Positions 48,022 through 61,884 of a stretch of 64,000 bases of DNA are shown piece after piece (position 1 is the first letter of the stretch; every line of letters starts with the position of its first letter). Origin of the DNA: Nymphaea colorata (taxonomy: Eukaryota > Streptophyta > Magnoliopsida > Nymphaeales > Nymphaeaceae); assembly GCF_008831285.2 (NCBI RefSeq), contig NC_045148.1, positions 6,269,001 through 6,333,000 of the forward strand, given 5' to 3'. The notes under the pieces are model-generated. The model was not told the DNA's origin. It saw only the letters and a list, made by a program, of their open reading frames with translations, and ran no database searches. A program made the position numbers and the translations under genes.

Positions 48022-50084
48022 TTACCATGTTAGGGCGTAGGTGATGCCAACTATATTCTTCTTGTAACAACTAAAGAATCTTTTAACTTAAAGAGCAATT
48101 TTAGAAACGTAGAAAACATTCACTTTTAGTGGTTCGGTTTTGAAAGTTGACGGTAAAAGTAAGGAGACCGTATGGACAACGACAAGTCGGGCCGGTGGTA
48201 GAATCACACGATTGTGGCTTACGACGGTGCCCACCTGCTCCGGTCACAGGCCGGCAAACACCAATGTGGTCTGCCGCACTGTCAATGGCTGAAGGGTTCG
48301 AAATCTGGTTGCCAGAACATTTGGAATCGCCACTAAAAGGCTTTACTCACGGGGTCATCATAATTCATAAGTTAGAATAATATTTGTTAAAAGCAATTAA
48401 TAAAATAACTGTTTGAAATTAAGTTAAAAAGATACAATAAAATTAGATGCACAAGTGCTATGATCCTGTAACAAAAACGATGCAATGACCATTTATGGAT
48501 GGTAGTGTCATTGTGAAGGATGACGAGGCCGAGGAAGAAAGGACAACAGGTAAATCTTGAAGGGTAAAATGGTATTTATCTTTTACACTTAATTGTTCCA
48601 TCCCTTGCAACCGACGATATTTTGAACATGTGCATATTCACGAGCTAAATAAAAAGACTTAAAACCAGAGTGTCCTCCTTGTTATTGCTCCAAAAGTCGA
48701 TGTGTGTGTGGGTGCGTCTATATATAATCATTAGCAAGGGATAAAAATCAATACTCTTAAAGTCTATGTTAAAAAGTCTTTTAAACAAAATGTAAACCTG
48801 TCAATGTGTTTATAAACAATAATTTTATATGCAATTGATCTTTTCTACTACCAAAAAATTGATGTTATTAAGAGCCGTTTGTTTTTAAGTTATTAAAATT
48901 AACTATTAATATCATATGTATAAATAAGGTTAGATTGCAGAAAAGATATTATATATATGAATTTAATGGGTCTGGTTGTCTCTTACCTAAGTGGTCTACA
49001 ACATAACTGAAGCTAATACTTATATATGACTGACAGTTTAATAGTGACAGAATTTTTATTTGTAGCCATCTGCAACATCTGGCACGCAGCAACATAAGAC
49101 TCATTTTTAGAAAAGTCAGATTGACGATACATGAGCAGTACACAACTTGAGCTCGACAAGTTTTGATAGTCAGCGTTATGCTTTCTGAATTACCTTCAAA
49201 TATTTTTCTTTTTCAAATCCAAAAATTGAAAATATATTGATTCGGCTTGATTGGATCCATGTTATTTCTTTGCTTTATTGGGAGCTTTTTTTTTCTTAAA
49301 AAAGTTTTTTTCCGTTTCGTTTTTGTCCTCATAAGAGAAGTTAGATTTATATGTTGAAGCGTATTTTTTGTCATTTAGGCACTCGTGACACTCTCAAATA
49401 TTGTTTTTGAATGCAAAACTATATTCTAACAATATAGTTTTTAAATGCACATTACATAGCATAGCCATTGTCAAACTATCTTCTTTTTTATTTGGAAACT
49501 AATCAACAAATATATTAGAATATTTACTAAGCCACAAAACACTTGTGACAACATTTGGTTCTCTTCCCCCTCTCTTGTGAAATGCTATTAGAATCATTTT
49601 CTCTCCTTACATAGCTGGAAAAATGCTATCCGATCAACATCATTGAGTAATACATTTACATGCTCTTTGAGCGTGTGTGACTAAAAAATAGTTGCACATA
49701 AGCATGTATGATGGTTTATAATGAAACGCTGGTTCATAATTCTTTTAGTAAACATTAATAGTGTTTTTAGTGACAGATTTTAATTTGTAATCATCAGACA
49801 ACATCCATCACAGCATCGATCTGCGCATATATATATATAGAAGCACTGGATTCATATGACCATCTGGCCTCTTATACACACAGCCTTTCTCCCTCTCACT
49901 TGTTGACTTGTTGCCAACATGGTAATGGCATCGTGCTGCATACGCTACTACCCTAAAACTGTTAGATCTTAAAAAACAAAAGGACTTGAAAATACTGTCT
50001 AAAAATAAGCTAGGACTTCCTGCTGTAGAAGATTGCCACCATGAGATGATACAATGGTGAGTCTTTTAGTGGGGAGGTGCTTCG
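48022..50084. other. AT-rich DNA, no gene seen
   Basis: Short ORFs only. A small GC-rich island lies at 48140-48350. A TA run at 49828-49841 is followed by ordinary AT-rich sequence up to the start of the inverted repeat. Confidence 0.5.
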
Positions 50085-52103
50085 CAATGTCAGCATGCCA
50101 TCAGTGCAAGTTTATAAACAAATGGATGGTTCAAAGGAGACATATTCCCAACAAGAATGTTGAACTAAGCACAAACATCATGGCTAAGACCAAGATGATC
50201 AAGCTCCTCTTGGCCAAGAAATTACCTGAGACATCCTTAATCTAAAGTTGAGCCCATCTGAAATTGGCACCATATGAGCCCATCTCACTTATCTAACAGA
50301 TAGATTTAAAAAAAAAGAAATAATACATAAAAAGCATAATACTAACAACAGATGAGATAATACATCGTCAGGAAAAACAGGGTAAAGGTATATATTCTGT
50401 CTACTAAGAAGAAACAACCATTGCAAGTTCAATTCAATTAATTAAGACTGAGAATCTTCAGTATGATGGTTAGCCAAGAAATATGATTTCTACTATCCAT
50501 GAAACATATAGATTCTTCAGTAGCATTGATACATAGAACTTAGTTTAACCAATGAGTTCATGTGAACTAGACAAACAAATGTTCTTTACTTGATGAATAA
50601 TAACAATATTATACATTTGTTTATTATTGGTTTTGGTTTTCCTTTCGGAGACCAACTTGGGCAGACTTGACTATATAGGATTTAGGGGTTTTACCAACTT
50701 GTGACTATTAGATAATACTTGTCTTTGAAGAAATGTGTTCTACTTACTATATGTGCTCAGACACTGTTGCCTAAACCATTTAAAGTGGAAAGCAGAATAA
50801 ACTAAAGCAAATAAGTTCCAAAAAAGAAAAACCAAAACCAATAAAGTGGAAAGCAGAATAAACTAAAATATGAAATAAGTTCCAAAAAAGAAAATAACAG
50901 CTTATAAAACCCAAGACAGTTTAATCAAAAGCAGTCAATTATCATACTTAAATTTAGTCGACAAAGATTTAATATAATTTCATAAATCAAACTTATACAA
51001 GCAAAAAATTAATTCTTTTTTAACAAAAATAGGACTTCAAATCATAGACAAGAATCTCTACATCCAACACCTTAAACAAAGAAAAGAAGAAAAAAACAAG
51101 TTAAATCATTTGAAAGAGCATGTAAATTGGAAAGACGCCACAAAATATATACTTCTAAGAAAATACAGTTCAGTTACACTGCTCCAGATCCGTTCAGCAC
51201 AAGACCCGATCCAAGACTTCAGCGTTTTGGGTCGGGCGTGTCGTTTTGGACTGGACACTATCCCGCCCAGCTTCTCCTTAAAAAAATATAATGACCAGCT
51301 TGTAGCTGCACAGCAGCAGCAGCCGGCGGCCAGCCGAGATCCTCGCCCCTTCAATGAGAAAAACCCACAAAGTCAATCGCAGAAGGAGTACTACGTCCTC
51401 TATGCAAAACAAATTTGTGACATGCACCAAACAGGGTGCTAGTTCCAAAATGTTTGAACATGAATCAAACAGTCCAGTAAGATGACTAAACTCTATCTAA
51501 GCACATGTAAGTTTGTTTAGCAACAAGTATAGCAATTGATGTGACGTCAACATGTGTATTTAGAGGTTGCAATTTAGTGAATGAGAGAAATACCAAGAAA
51601 GATTTCAGAGGCATGCAAGCAAATAGATGTTCACAAATTCAACCATATGGCACAATGCTTGAGAAAAGAAGTGAAAAAAAAGTGTAGCAGTTCAGGAACA
51701 ACCGCAGGGCGGACAATCTCACGTTTAGGTTAGATTTTACCATGATTTTGAGAGGTAACAAAGCTGACACTATTGATTTTGATTGCTTCTGAGATCCTAT
51801 ATAAATTTGATCACAATGATGTGCTAGAAGTGTTAAAATACTAAAATAACAAACCATCAAAATCCGATGTGTACCATAGCTAAGACTACTGACTTTGAGC
51901 CCTTATGAAACCCTATTTATATGTATTTCTCAAATTTTAAAAAACTTATGTTTCTGGACATATAGAATCCATGCATCCATCTGTTTGGATTCTTCAAAAA
52001 CATTATCAAACGCCAAGAAAACTGGCTTGTCCGAATTACAGCTGCCAAATAAAGTAGACAATTACAGATAAAATATAATCTAAATGTGTGCATATATTGT
52101 CAT

Positions 52104-52107
<4 letters not shown>

Positions 52108-52144
<37 letters not shown>
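52108..52144. repeat. (TA)n microsatellite in the left arm
   Basis: A TA run of about 37 bases. The right arm lacks a comparable run at the matching place near 56740. Confidence 0.9.
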
Positions 52145-52148
<4 letters not shown>

Positions 52149-53008
52149 TAAGGACATATGGTTATTGAAGATCATCTCTTGGACTGCCAGGACCTGACCT
52201 TTCCATTGAATTACCGCGATTTGATAAGGACATATGCTAGTTTGGAGATCTCAAAGCAAAGATTGAATGAGTTTGACACTTACAGATGCTAGTTTGGAGA
52301 TGTCAAAATCAAGGATAAACGAGATTATGTCGACCAGCTCAAGTGGACTTTTCATTGTTAAAAATTCATGCCAAGATCAGGTCGATCTATATCGTGTTTT
52401 GCATCTTGCTGGACACAGCCATTTGATTGATAAATGGTTGACCAGGACCCGTAGAAGGGAAGTACATCTAAAAGCATCACCAAATTGATGGAGATTTGCT
52501 CGATCTTCTCCTGATAGAAATGAAAGTCTGCAACTCTTTACGACAGTACTAGTAAACAATCAGCTAGTTTAATAGTTTGAGATCACTCCGTTGATATAAT
52601 TAAAGGAAACACGGTCAAATGAATAGAGAACAGGACAACGTCAATCTGGATCTGTAGGAACAAACATTTATGCAATGCATAACTCAATATCATGATCGGC
52701 TACAAGAAATTAATCTAGTGCCCTTATCAACTTGGACCTAAATGAGATCTCCAGATGATGAGCATGAATCTTGTCTAAAGACGTAGAAAGAATCGGTCAA
52801 ATAACAGTAGTAAATGATGATCAGTTTTCGCTGACCTTGGACTCTAAAAGGAAGCTCGACGTCGCAGGCCAAGAAGGACCCGACGCCGGCTGCAAGGTAG
52901 GAAAAACTTACCTGCTCATCTGGCCGAGGAAAGAATCGAAGACGAGCGTCCGAGATGCTTCACTCGCCTCCGAAGGCGGATTCCAGAGTCCGCAGTGCTA
53001 TTGTGGAC

Positions 53009-53371
53009 TCACAGTCTCCGGCTGCTCGGCGGGTGGCGTTTGGAAAGAAGAGAGTCTTCCAAGAATCTGCTGGAATGCCAAGAAAACTTGTTCGTCATCG
53101 TCCAGGCTTCTTTTTCACTGATTGACGGTTCACCGCCGCACGAGAGGCAATATTCGGGCCGCATGTCTGAGATGGAGCATATTGACGGTTGGCGGGTAGG
53201 AAACCGGCGGCGACCGGCTTCAATGGCTGCACGGTTGACAGAATAGAGAGAATCGATGGCTGCCTTGTTTCTGTTGCCGTTCCTCTGTTGGGATTCTTGA
53301 CGTTGTTGGGTATAAAAATCGTTCAGGTGGACTCCAGATTCTGGCGATGCACGCCGGAATGAAGCAGGCAT
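53009..53371 (-). CDS. Unrecognised ORF in the left arm, matched in the right arm
   Basis: A 120-codon frame contains SFRRASPESGVHLNDFYTQQ and ends KRHPPSSRRL. The inverted copy at 55668-55916 encodes nearly the same sequence but stops after 82 codons. An overlapping frame (53220-53477) reading MPIKSLMQVTGITNITMPK is also kept in both arms (55562-55774), so conservation does not single out one frame. Downstream, on the minus strand near 52910, both arms keep a GAGCAG|GTAAGTTTTT donor. It may be the first exon of a transcript captured by the inverted repeat, or chance. I know of no similar family. Confidence 0.25.
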   Translation of the reverse strand: MPASFRRASPESGVHLNDFYTQQRQESQQRNGNRNKAAIDSLYSVNRAAIEAGRRRFPTRQPSICSISDMRPEYCLSCGGEPSISEKEAWTMTNKFSWHSSRFLEDSLLSKRHPPSSRRL

Positions 53372-54340
53372 CCATTGGTAGATCGGTAGCCGATTTTAAT
53401 GGCTGCACAGCGTGGATCAGTTTGGGCATCGTGATGTTGGTGATTCCCGTCACTTGCATCAAGCTTTTGATCGGCACTGGTCAGGATGGAGAATCTTGGG
53501 TGCTTTCAGGTATAAAAACGAGAGGGGATGGGGTGAACAGAAGAGAGGGAAGAGAAAAGAAAGGGGAAAGATCAGAGAGGCGCGATGGGAGAGAGCCGAC
53601 GGAAGAGAGACACATGAAGTGATTAGATATAATTCAAATTGAATGTCACGCAAGCTACAACGGTCATATTAGTTTATTGCGCAATCCCGAATGCGCAGAC
53701 CCGTGACTTCCTATACCCGGTCAAAACAAACTAACGACTTACGGTTCCAGGTCACACCACATGTGAGCTAGTGTGGGCAATTCGCCCACACCAATTCACC
53801 AAATGTATTGACACCCTAAAATTTAGTCATTTATAAATATCAAGTTTTGTTTAGAACTTGGTTTTTCTATCAATATTTCAAACTTTAAGCTTAGGTAACA
53901 CGCTTAAAATATATAGTTGTGCACTCAGGACTTTATAAAATGATTAATTTAATGAAGTCAGTGGAAATCGAATGTACCATTTATCACAATAATTTCTTAT
54001 TCGAATACAAAAGAATAAAAGTCTACATATTCATATCTAAGTTTCTAATTTGAAATTCGAATCTGATTTAAATTTGATTTTTAAATTCACAGTCCAATCA
54101 TCACACCTTTCCAAATCCAAGCCTCATATGGATATTGGATGTATGGTATTTTTTAAATGTAACACAAAGTCTAATTAAATGTAATTTCTAAAATAAAAAA
54201 ACTAATATGATTTGATTTTTTAATTAAATAATAAGTTTTTTTTTTGTTTTAGGCCGTTTTGAAGCATTTTAATGAAATATTCGATCTCAATATCCGAATC
54301 ATTGACATCTATACAGAAGTAGAAATGTTAACGGATCAGA

Positions 54341-54682
54341 TGTCGAGAAAGTTGCTTCCAAAAAATTGAAAAAAGGTTTTGACATTAATTGGGAAATCAG
54401 ATTCAATTGGAATTTCAATAAACATCCAATCGGATCCGTATCAGATTTAATTTTAAACAGTTATACTATATACAATGCCAACACATTTTTATAGTAGCTT
54501 ATTGTAATGTTGTTCGACTTTAATTAAAAATTCGATTCAAGTTCAAATGTAAATTCGGAGGTCGGATTCAGATTATGAGGTCAGATGCAAATACTTTATT
54601 TGTTTGCAATCGAAATCTAAAGATATAAACATTCGAAATAGCGAATGTAGTTAAATCTACATCCAATTATTTGAAATTCAAT
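54341..54682. other. Loop of the inverted repeat
   Basis: An AT-rich stretch of about 340 bp between the arms. No gene seen. The arms close with GACATCTATACAGAAGTAGA on the left and its diverged complement on the right. Confidence 0.75.
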
Positions 54683-55667
54683 CCGCTAACATACCTATTT
54701 CTGAATTGCATAGATGTCAATGAATCAGATATTGAAATCGAATATCTCATTCGAATGGTGTAATACAGAAAAAAAACTTATTATTCAATTAAAAAATCAA
54801 ATCATATTAGTTTTTCATTTTAAAAATTACATTTAATTAGACTATGAGTTAGTTTTAAAAATAACAAGTATCCAATATCCATATGAGGCTTGGATTTGGA
54901 AAAGGTGTGATGATTGGACTGTGAATTAAAATTAAATTTAAATCAGATTCGAATTCCAAATTAGAAACTTAGATATGAATATGTAGACTTTTATTCTTTT
55001 GTATTCGAATAAGAAATTATTGTGATAAATGGTGCATTCGATTTCCACTGACTTCATTAAATTAACCATTTTATAAAGTCCTGGGTGCAGAACTATATAT
55101 TTTTAAGTGCGTTACCTAAGCGTAAAGTTTGAAATATTGATAAAAAAAAGCAAGTTCTAAATAAAATTTGTTATTTATAAACGACTAAATTTTAGGGTGT
55201 CAATACATTTGGTGCATTGGTGTAGGCAAATGCTCACACTAGCTCACATGTGGTGTGACCTGAAACCGTAGGTCGAATGTCTGTTGTGACCGGCTATAGG
55301 AAGTCACGGGGTCTGGGCATTCGGAATTGCGCATTAAACTAATATGACCGTTGTAGCTTGAGTGACTTCTCAATTTGAATTACATTTAATCACTTCTTTT
55401 ACATTTAATCACTTCATGTGTCTCTCTTCCGTCAGCTCGCTCCCGTCGCTCCTCTCTCATCTTTCCCCGTTCTTTTCTCTTCCCTCTCTTCGGTTCACCC
55501 CATCCCTCTCGTTTTTATACTTTCTCCACCTGAAAGCACCCAAGATTCTCCATCTTGACCAGTGCCAATCAAAATCTTGATGTCAGCGACGGGAATCACC
55601 AACATCACGTTGCCCAAACGGATCCACACTGTGCAGCCATTTAAATCGGCTACCAATCTGCCGACGG

Positions 55668-55916
55668 ATGCCCCCTGCTTCGTTCCGGCGTGCATCGCCA
55701 GAATCTGGAGTCCACCTGAACGATTTTTATACCCAACAACGTCAAGAATCTCAACAGAGGAACAACAGAAATAAGGCAGCCATCGATTCTCTCTGTCCTC
55801 TCAACCGTGCAGTCATTGAATCCGGTCGCCGCCTGTTACCCACCCACCGATGGCCAATATGCTCCATCCCAGATTTGCGGCCCGAATATTACCTCTCGTG
55901 TGGTGGCGAACCGTAA
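55668..55916 (+). CDS. Unrecognised ORF in the right arm
   Basis: Counterpart of 53009-53371 (SFRRASPESGVHLNDFYTQQ shared), shortened to 82 codons by a stop after GGEP. The matching donor GAGCAG|GTAAGTTTTT lies near 56112-56123. Function unknown; it may not be coding. Confidence 0.22.
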   Translation: MPPASFRRASPESGVHLNDFYTQQRQESQQRNNRNKAAIDSLCPLNRAVIESGRRLLPTHRWPICSIPDLRPEYYLSCGGEP

Positions 55917-57360
55917 ATTAGTGAACAAGAAGCCTGGACGACGACAACAAATTTTCTTGCATTGCAGCAGATTCTTGGAGGACTCTTTCCTTGCCAAACG
56001 CCACCCGTCGAGCAGCCGGAGACTGTGACACCACAATAGCACGGCAGACTCTGGAATCCGCCTTCGGAGGCGAGTGAAGCATCTCGGACGGTCGTCTTCG
56101 GTTCTTTCCTCGGCCAGATGAGCAGGTAAGTTTTTCGTCCCTTGCCGGGTCCTTCTTGGCCTGCGACGTCAAGCTTCCTTTTAGTCCAAGGTCAGCGAAG
56201 ACTGATCATCATTTACTACTGTTATTTGACTGATTCCTTCTATGCCTTTAGACAAGATTCATGCTCGTCATTTCGAAATCTCATTTAAGTTCAAGTTGAT
56301 ACGGGCACTAGATTAATTTCTTGTAGCTGATCATGATATTGAGTTATGCATTGCATAAATGTTTGTTCCTACAGATTCAGCGTCTCCCTTAATTATATCA
56401 ACTGAGTGATCTCAAACTATTAAACTAGCTGATTGTTTACTAGTATTGTCGTAAAGAGTTGCAGGGTAGAAGAAGATCGAGCAAATCTCCATCAATTTGG
56501 TGATGCTTTTATATGTACTTCCCTTCTGCAGGTCCTGCTCAACCATTTGTCAATCAAATGGCTATGTCCAGCAAGATGCAGAACACGTTATAGATCAACC
56601 TGATCTTGGCGTGTTTTTTTAATTTTGAGATCTCCAAAACAGCATCTGTAAGTGTCAAACTTATTCATCCCTTGCTTTGAGATCTCCAAACTAGCATATG
56701 TCCTTATCAGTTCTTAGATTTTATTTTATCTGTACTTGTCTACTTTATTTGGCAGCCGTAATTCGGACCATTCAGTTTTCTTAGCGTTTGATAATGTTTC
56801 TGAAGAATCCAAACAGACGGATGCATGGTTTCTCTATGTCCAGTAACATAAGTTTTTTAAAATTTGAGAAATACATATAAATAAGGTTTCATAAGGACTC
56901 AAAGCCAATAGTCTTAGCTATAGTACACATCAGATTTTGATGGTTTGCTATTTTAGTACTTTAACACTTCTAGCACATTATTGTGATCAAATTTATATAG
57001 GATCTCAGAAGCAATCAAAATCAATAGTGTCAGCTTTGTCACCTCACAAAATCATGGTAAAATCTAATCTAAACGTGAGATTGTCCACCCTGCGGTTATT
57101 CCTGAACTGCTAAACATTTTTTTCACTTCTTTTCTCAAGCATTGTGCCATGTCGTTGAATTTGTGAACATGTATTTGCTTGCAGGCCTCCGAAATCTTTC
57201 TTGGTATTTCTCTCATTCACTAAATTGCAACCTCTAAATGCACATGTTGACGTCACATCAATTGCTATATTTATTACTAAACAAACTTGCATGTGCTTAG
57301 ATAGAGTTTAGTCATCTTACTGAATTGTTTGATTCATGTTCAAACATTTTGGAACTAGCA

Positions 57361-57577
57361 CCCTGTTTGGTGCATGTCACAAATTTGTTTTGCATAGAGG
57401 ACGTAGTACTCCTACTGCAATTGATCATTTTCGATCTGTTTTCTATCCTTGTTCCTATTATAGTTGCCCTGTTTGGTGCATGTCACAAATTTGTTTTGCA
57501 TAGAGGACGTAGTACTCCTTCTACTGCGATTGACCATTTCCGATCTGTTTCTATCCTTGTTCCTATTATAGTTGCAT
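57361..57577. repeat. Tandem duplication, about 107-bp unit
   Basis: CCCTGTTTGGTGCATGTCAC through CCTATTATAGTTGC occurs twice in a row (57361-57467 and 57468-57577). The left arm has this segment once. Confidence 0.9.
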
Positions 57578-57589
57578 GTTAGCATAGGA

Positions 57590-60550
57590 GTTGTTAGGTT
57601 AATCTTATAACAAACTAGTTTTGCTTATATCTACAGTCTGCTACCTTACGTTACAGCTCCCATGTCAGAATAAAACAATATAAGAGTTAAAAAAAAAAAA
57701 AAGCGTCGCTCTAGTCTTTCATTGTACAGGCAGGCAACTGTTGGATACTAGGGTGGCTTCTATCGCTTCACCACTATATATGTCTAGATGATTTTGAGCA
57801 AACGATTGTGTTTATTCTTGGCGGAGGACTTTGAAGTTGGAACTACTGTTTAGGATTATTAATATCCAACCTCATAATCAGTCACCAAAAAACATGATTG
57901 TCAACACAAGACTTCTAAACCAAAAGTAGTTCGAGGAGTGCAACCACAAATTCCATTTTACTTTGTGAAATTCAAGATGGAGTTGAATGGATTCTTGTCC
58001 AACTTCGTTGGGCAAGACATAGGCCAGAATTGAGTGAAAAGAAAGAACTGAAATGTGGATGTTGATAACCGTAAAATTAGCAAATGCTACTATTTTCTGA
58101 CACAAGCTTGAATCATTGAATTATGTTTGATTCAAGACCACAAAGATGAACTTTGATCAGAATAATGATTTTTTTCTATTTGTATTTGATGGGATCATGT
58201 TGATTGAAAGTATGTCCATTTTAAATGTTTTTTTATGATAAATCTATTGTTATTTGGTACATGTCTCTCTCAAGAGTTATTTAAGATTTGTCGCTTTAGG
58301 ATATCTATTAATTATGTCATCTATTAATTATGTCATCATGGTCACTTCTACTAATTAAGTTTGTTTTTTATTTTAGTTTAGAATTTTAAACAATAAAGGA
58401 CCATGAAATCTTATTTATAGAATATTTTATAATATATAACAATTATTTTCAGGGATTTTTCCTTGCATGCTATCTAAAGTACGGCTCCTTAAACCATTTT
58501 TAATTTATAGTTATGTTATATTTCAACTGATTGAGGACCCATTTTGCCAATTTTTTATTTGGGTGTTTAATTATTTTTGGTCTCATAAATAAGCATTTTT
58601 TGTATATTAGTTATGTGGGTGTGGTTTATCAAAAGCGCATGAATCTTATGCCCTAGTTAAAAAAAGTGGTAATTGCTTGATTTTTTTTTTTTTGAGTTAC
58701 AGTTATAATATATCTGACTTAAAAATGTTGATGCTTTTACTATCTTTTGATGAATGTTTTTTTATTATAATTTCACTCCTAATAAATTCAGCTTTTCAGA
58801 ATATATTAAGTTTGTCTATAGAACGACATTCATTCTGAAAATTTTTATATCTTTTGGTAGAATATTTATTTTTATTGTACATGTTTGTGCACTACTTTAG
58901 ATGTTTGCATTCTTTAACTTTTTTAATGTTCTTTGGATGCACTTTCCTTTTTTTTTTTTTTTGCTTTATCTCTATCATTCCAATTTTATTCCATGTCTCC
59001 AAATAGACAAGGACCTAAAGATGTGCATTCTATATGAATTAGATTTAAAGATTTTTGAACTATTTTGGATTATATTGAATTTAAAAAATTTTAAGTGTTT
59101 AGCTTTTTTTGATAATTTTTGTCACGAAAGAGTTATATACAAATGCAATTATGCAACATTTGACTATTTATAAAGTTCTTATATGAATAATAAATACTTT
59201 ATTGTAACTTTTTTATTTTATTTTTTAAAAAAGAAAATAGTTCCAATTGTCTTGTATTGTAGATATTCTTCACTTTTTAAATTCTTTTTTATGTTCTTTG
59301 GATGTATTTTCTTGTTTGCATTGTTTCTATCATACTCTTTGTACTTCTTACATGCATAATATTCCAATTCGAATTTAATTTTTTGTGTATTATTTTTAGA
59401 AAAGTTTAATATTTTTTATAATTTTGTTAATACAACATTTGACAATTTATAATCTTTGTATATATAATAAATACCCTATGTTAATTTTTATTTTATATTT
59501 TTTGAAAGGTTTTTTAATATTGCTTACATTATCATTAGAAAAGTTTAATATTTTTTATAATTTTGTTAATACAACATTTGACAATTTATAATCTTTGTAT
59601 ATATAATAAATACCCTATGTTAATTTTTATTTTATATTTTTTGAAAGGTTTTTTAATATTGCTTACATTATCTTTTAGGTCTTTAAATAATTAAACATTA
59701 TTTTTCTTGTATAATTGTGATACTTTCATACTTTATCTCTTTTTTCTCAAGACTTTATACTGTTGAACTCTTTGATTGTTTAAGCTTTACTATTATATAT
59801 CTGTTGATTTTTTACTAAACTTATTTATGTAAATTATTTTAAAGTTTAATAATTGTTTTCTTAGTTGTTTTCTTTTACAAGATTGTTTCATGGAATTGTG
59901 TTTATTGACTGCTATAATCGAACATGAATTTTATTTAGACATAATGACTTTCTTTTTTCCATTTTAATATGTAATTCTGTCATATATTTTAACTATTTGA
60001 GGATCACAGTTTGGCAATTTTTTTTTATTGGGAGTTTGGACATTTTTAGTCGTATAATCGTAGTTTATTAAGTTGTCATGGACCTTATACTCTTGTTAAA
60101 ATGTGACAATTAATTGAACATATTTTGTTCATTAGGGTTATGTTTTATTTAGAATAATTTATGCTATTATTATCTTTCAATAAATAAAAGTTATTTATCT
60201 TATATATAATCACTAGTTTTCATACTTATGTCTTTTCTTTTCAAAGTTTTTATTATTGAGCTCTTTGGTTATTTAGACTTTATCTCTTGCACATATTTTC
60301 ATTTTTTATGAAACTCATTAATTGATTGGGTATGTTTTTTTCTATTAGAATTATGATATTCTTATTTATAATAATTTCTGCTGTTACTTTTTTTTATTTT
60401 ATTTTCCAATTAGGGTTATGATTTGTTATGTTTAGAACCACTTTTACTTTATTATCTTTTGTTAAATAAAAGTTACTTGTCATATATAATCAAGATGTAA
60501 TGTCTTTGTTTTCAAGATTATTTATTATTAAGGTACGTGGCTGTTTAGAC
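57590..60550. other. Very AT-rich block in the right arm
   Basis: About 3 kb of T- and A-rich DNA with long T runs and no recognised gene; an ORF at 58901-59173 is Phe-rich and probably chance. It is absent from the left arm. Confidence 0.6.
59396..59673. repeat. 139-bp tandem duplication in the AT-rich block
   Basis: Two apparently identical 139-bp units (59396-59534 and 59535-59673), beginning TTAGAAAAGTTTAAT and ending GCTTACATTATC. Confidence 0.9.
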
Positions 60551-60559
60551 TTTATTTAT

Positions 60560-61715
60560 TACAAATATTTTTCATACTTATGCTTGGACTGGCTGAGGGT
60601 TCCCCTTAGCTGGTCTCGTTTCTACAGAAGGAGAGTTAGGGATTACCTCCCGGGCTGTGCGCCTCCGATCTCAGCCGCAGGACTTATGGCCGGGTAGCAG
60701 TGATGGGGGTATGCTCCAGCCTCCAGCACGTGGCACAGCAGGGCGTCTCAAACCAGACAAGTGCCCACTGTTGGCTGGCCTTCCAGCGGCGCGTAGGCTC
60801 CAGCAGGCACCCGACCGTAACCTGCTCCTCTACCGAATGCGTCCAGTTGCAGTCAGAATCCTCTGTTCGCACAGAACGCAGCTATGGACGCGCAGCAGCT
60901 AGAGTTGACTGTGCAGTTTCCTCCGCACCCGACTCGACGAACACAAACCACACGAGCAGAGGTCACAGTCCAGAAATAAACATGGATTACAGTAGGCAGA
61001 GATGAGGATTTGGTTACCAGACTGAGGCCAAACGCAGGCTGCAGCTGCTTCCGGGCGCGGATTCTCCTGCTACAGGACTCGGTGAGGAACTCAGAACGGT
61101 GGCGGTTTTGGACGGGAGCTGTTGCGGAACAGGACGGCACTCGCAGGGATCACGGACTGTGCACGCCGGTGACAGGTTCAGCTTCACAGGCCCGTATCTC
61201 CCAGCCCACAGCTCGGATTTGAACGTGCTGGCCCGTTGGAACCGGGAGGGCGTCTCGAATCCATCCTGGCCGTTTTTACGTGAAATCCACGGTGGGTTGC
61301 GTAGCTATGGTCCGTCGAACGTGACGGTTCGGCTACTGATCCGTGATGGTTCGGCTACTGCAGGGAAGAAATGCACAGCAGCGAGCTTATGCAGATTAGG
61401 GAACAGATTTTACCTGTCTCCAGCGGTGAAATGTGCTGTTTGAATGCGCCTGGACCCTGCATCCAGTGCTTATGATGGGAGTGACGACCGTAGGTGGAAA
61501 GACTGTTTTACGGAGGGCGGACGTTGGTCTATGTCAGTCTGCAGCACAGCAATGTCGCACACAGCAGTAGCGGCAGAGAACCACGCTGGAGTGCTCGTTG
61601 GTTGCCTAGGGATTGCTGGCATCGTGGTGTACCTTCGGGAGTGCAGCGAATCTCTGCTGCTTCACGTCAGAGGGAAGGATGGTCTGCAACTATGCGTCGG
61701 AGAAGACTCACGCTG
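60560..61715. other. GC-rich block in the right arm
   Basis: After the AT-rich block the composition switches sharply to GC-rich DNA. Overlapping ORFs (for example 61099-61443 and 61494-62060, plus) show no known domain and share no motif with gypsy or hAT proteins. It may be a decayed mobile element or captured gene DNA. Confidence 0.4.
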
Positions 61716-61884
61716 GAGTGGAAGATTATTGAAGGGGAGGATCTCGGCTGGCCGCGGGTGGCTGCTGCTGTGCAGCTACAAACTGGTCATTACAGGAAGA
61801 AAACGCAAGCAAAAGGACGCGTCCGACCCAAAACGCTGAAGTCTTGGATCGGGCCTTGTGCTGAACGGATCTGGAGCAGTGTGC

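Larger units (their letters stand above)
50085..54340 (+). repeat. Giant inverted repeat, left arm
   Basis: This arm is the reverse complement of the right arm in three collinear blocks: 50085-51145 with 62812-64000, 51165-51352 with 61716-61884, and 51365-54340 with 54683-57530. In one 250-bp stretch (51440-51685 against 57121-57368) I count about 12 differences, near 95% identity. The left end may lie a little further left, because the partner runs off the window. Confidence 0.92.
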
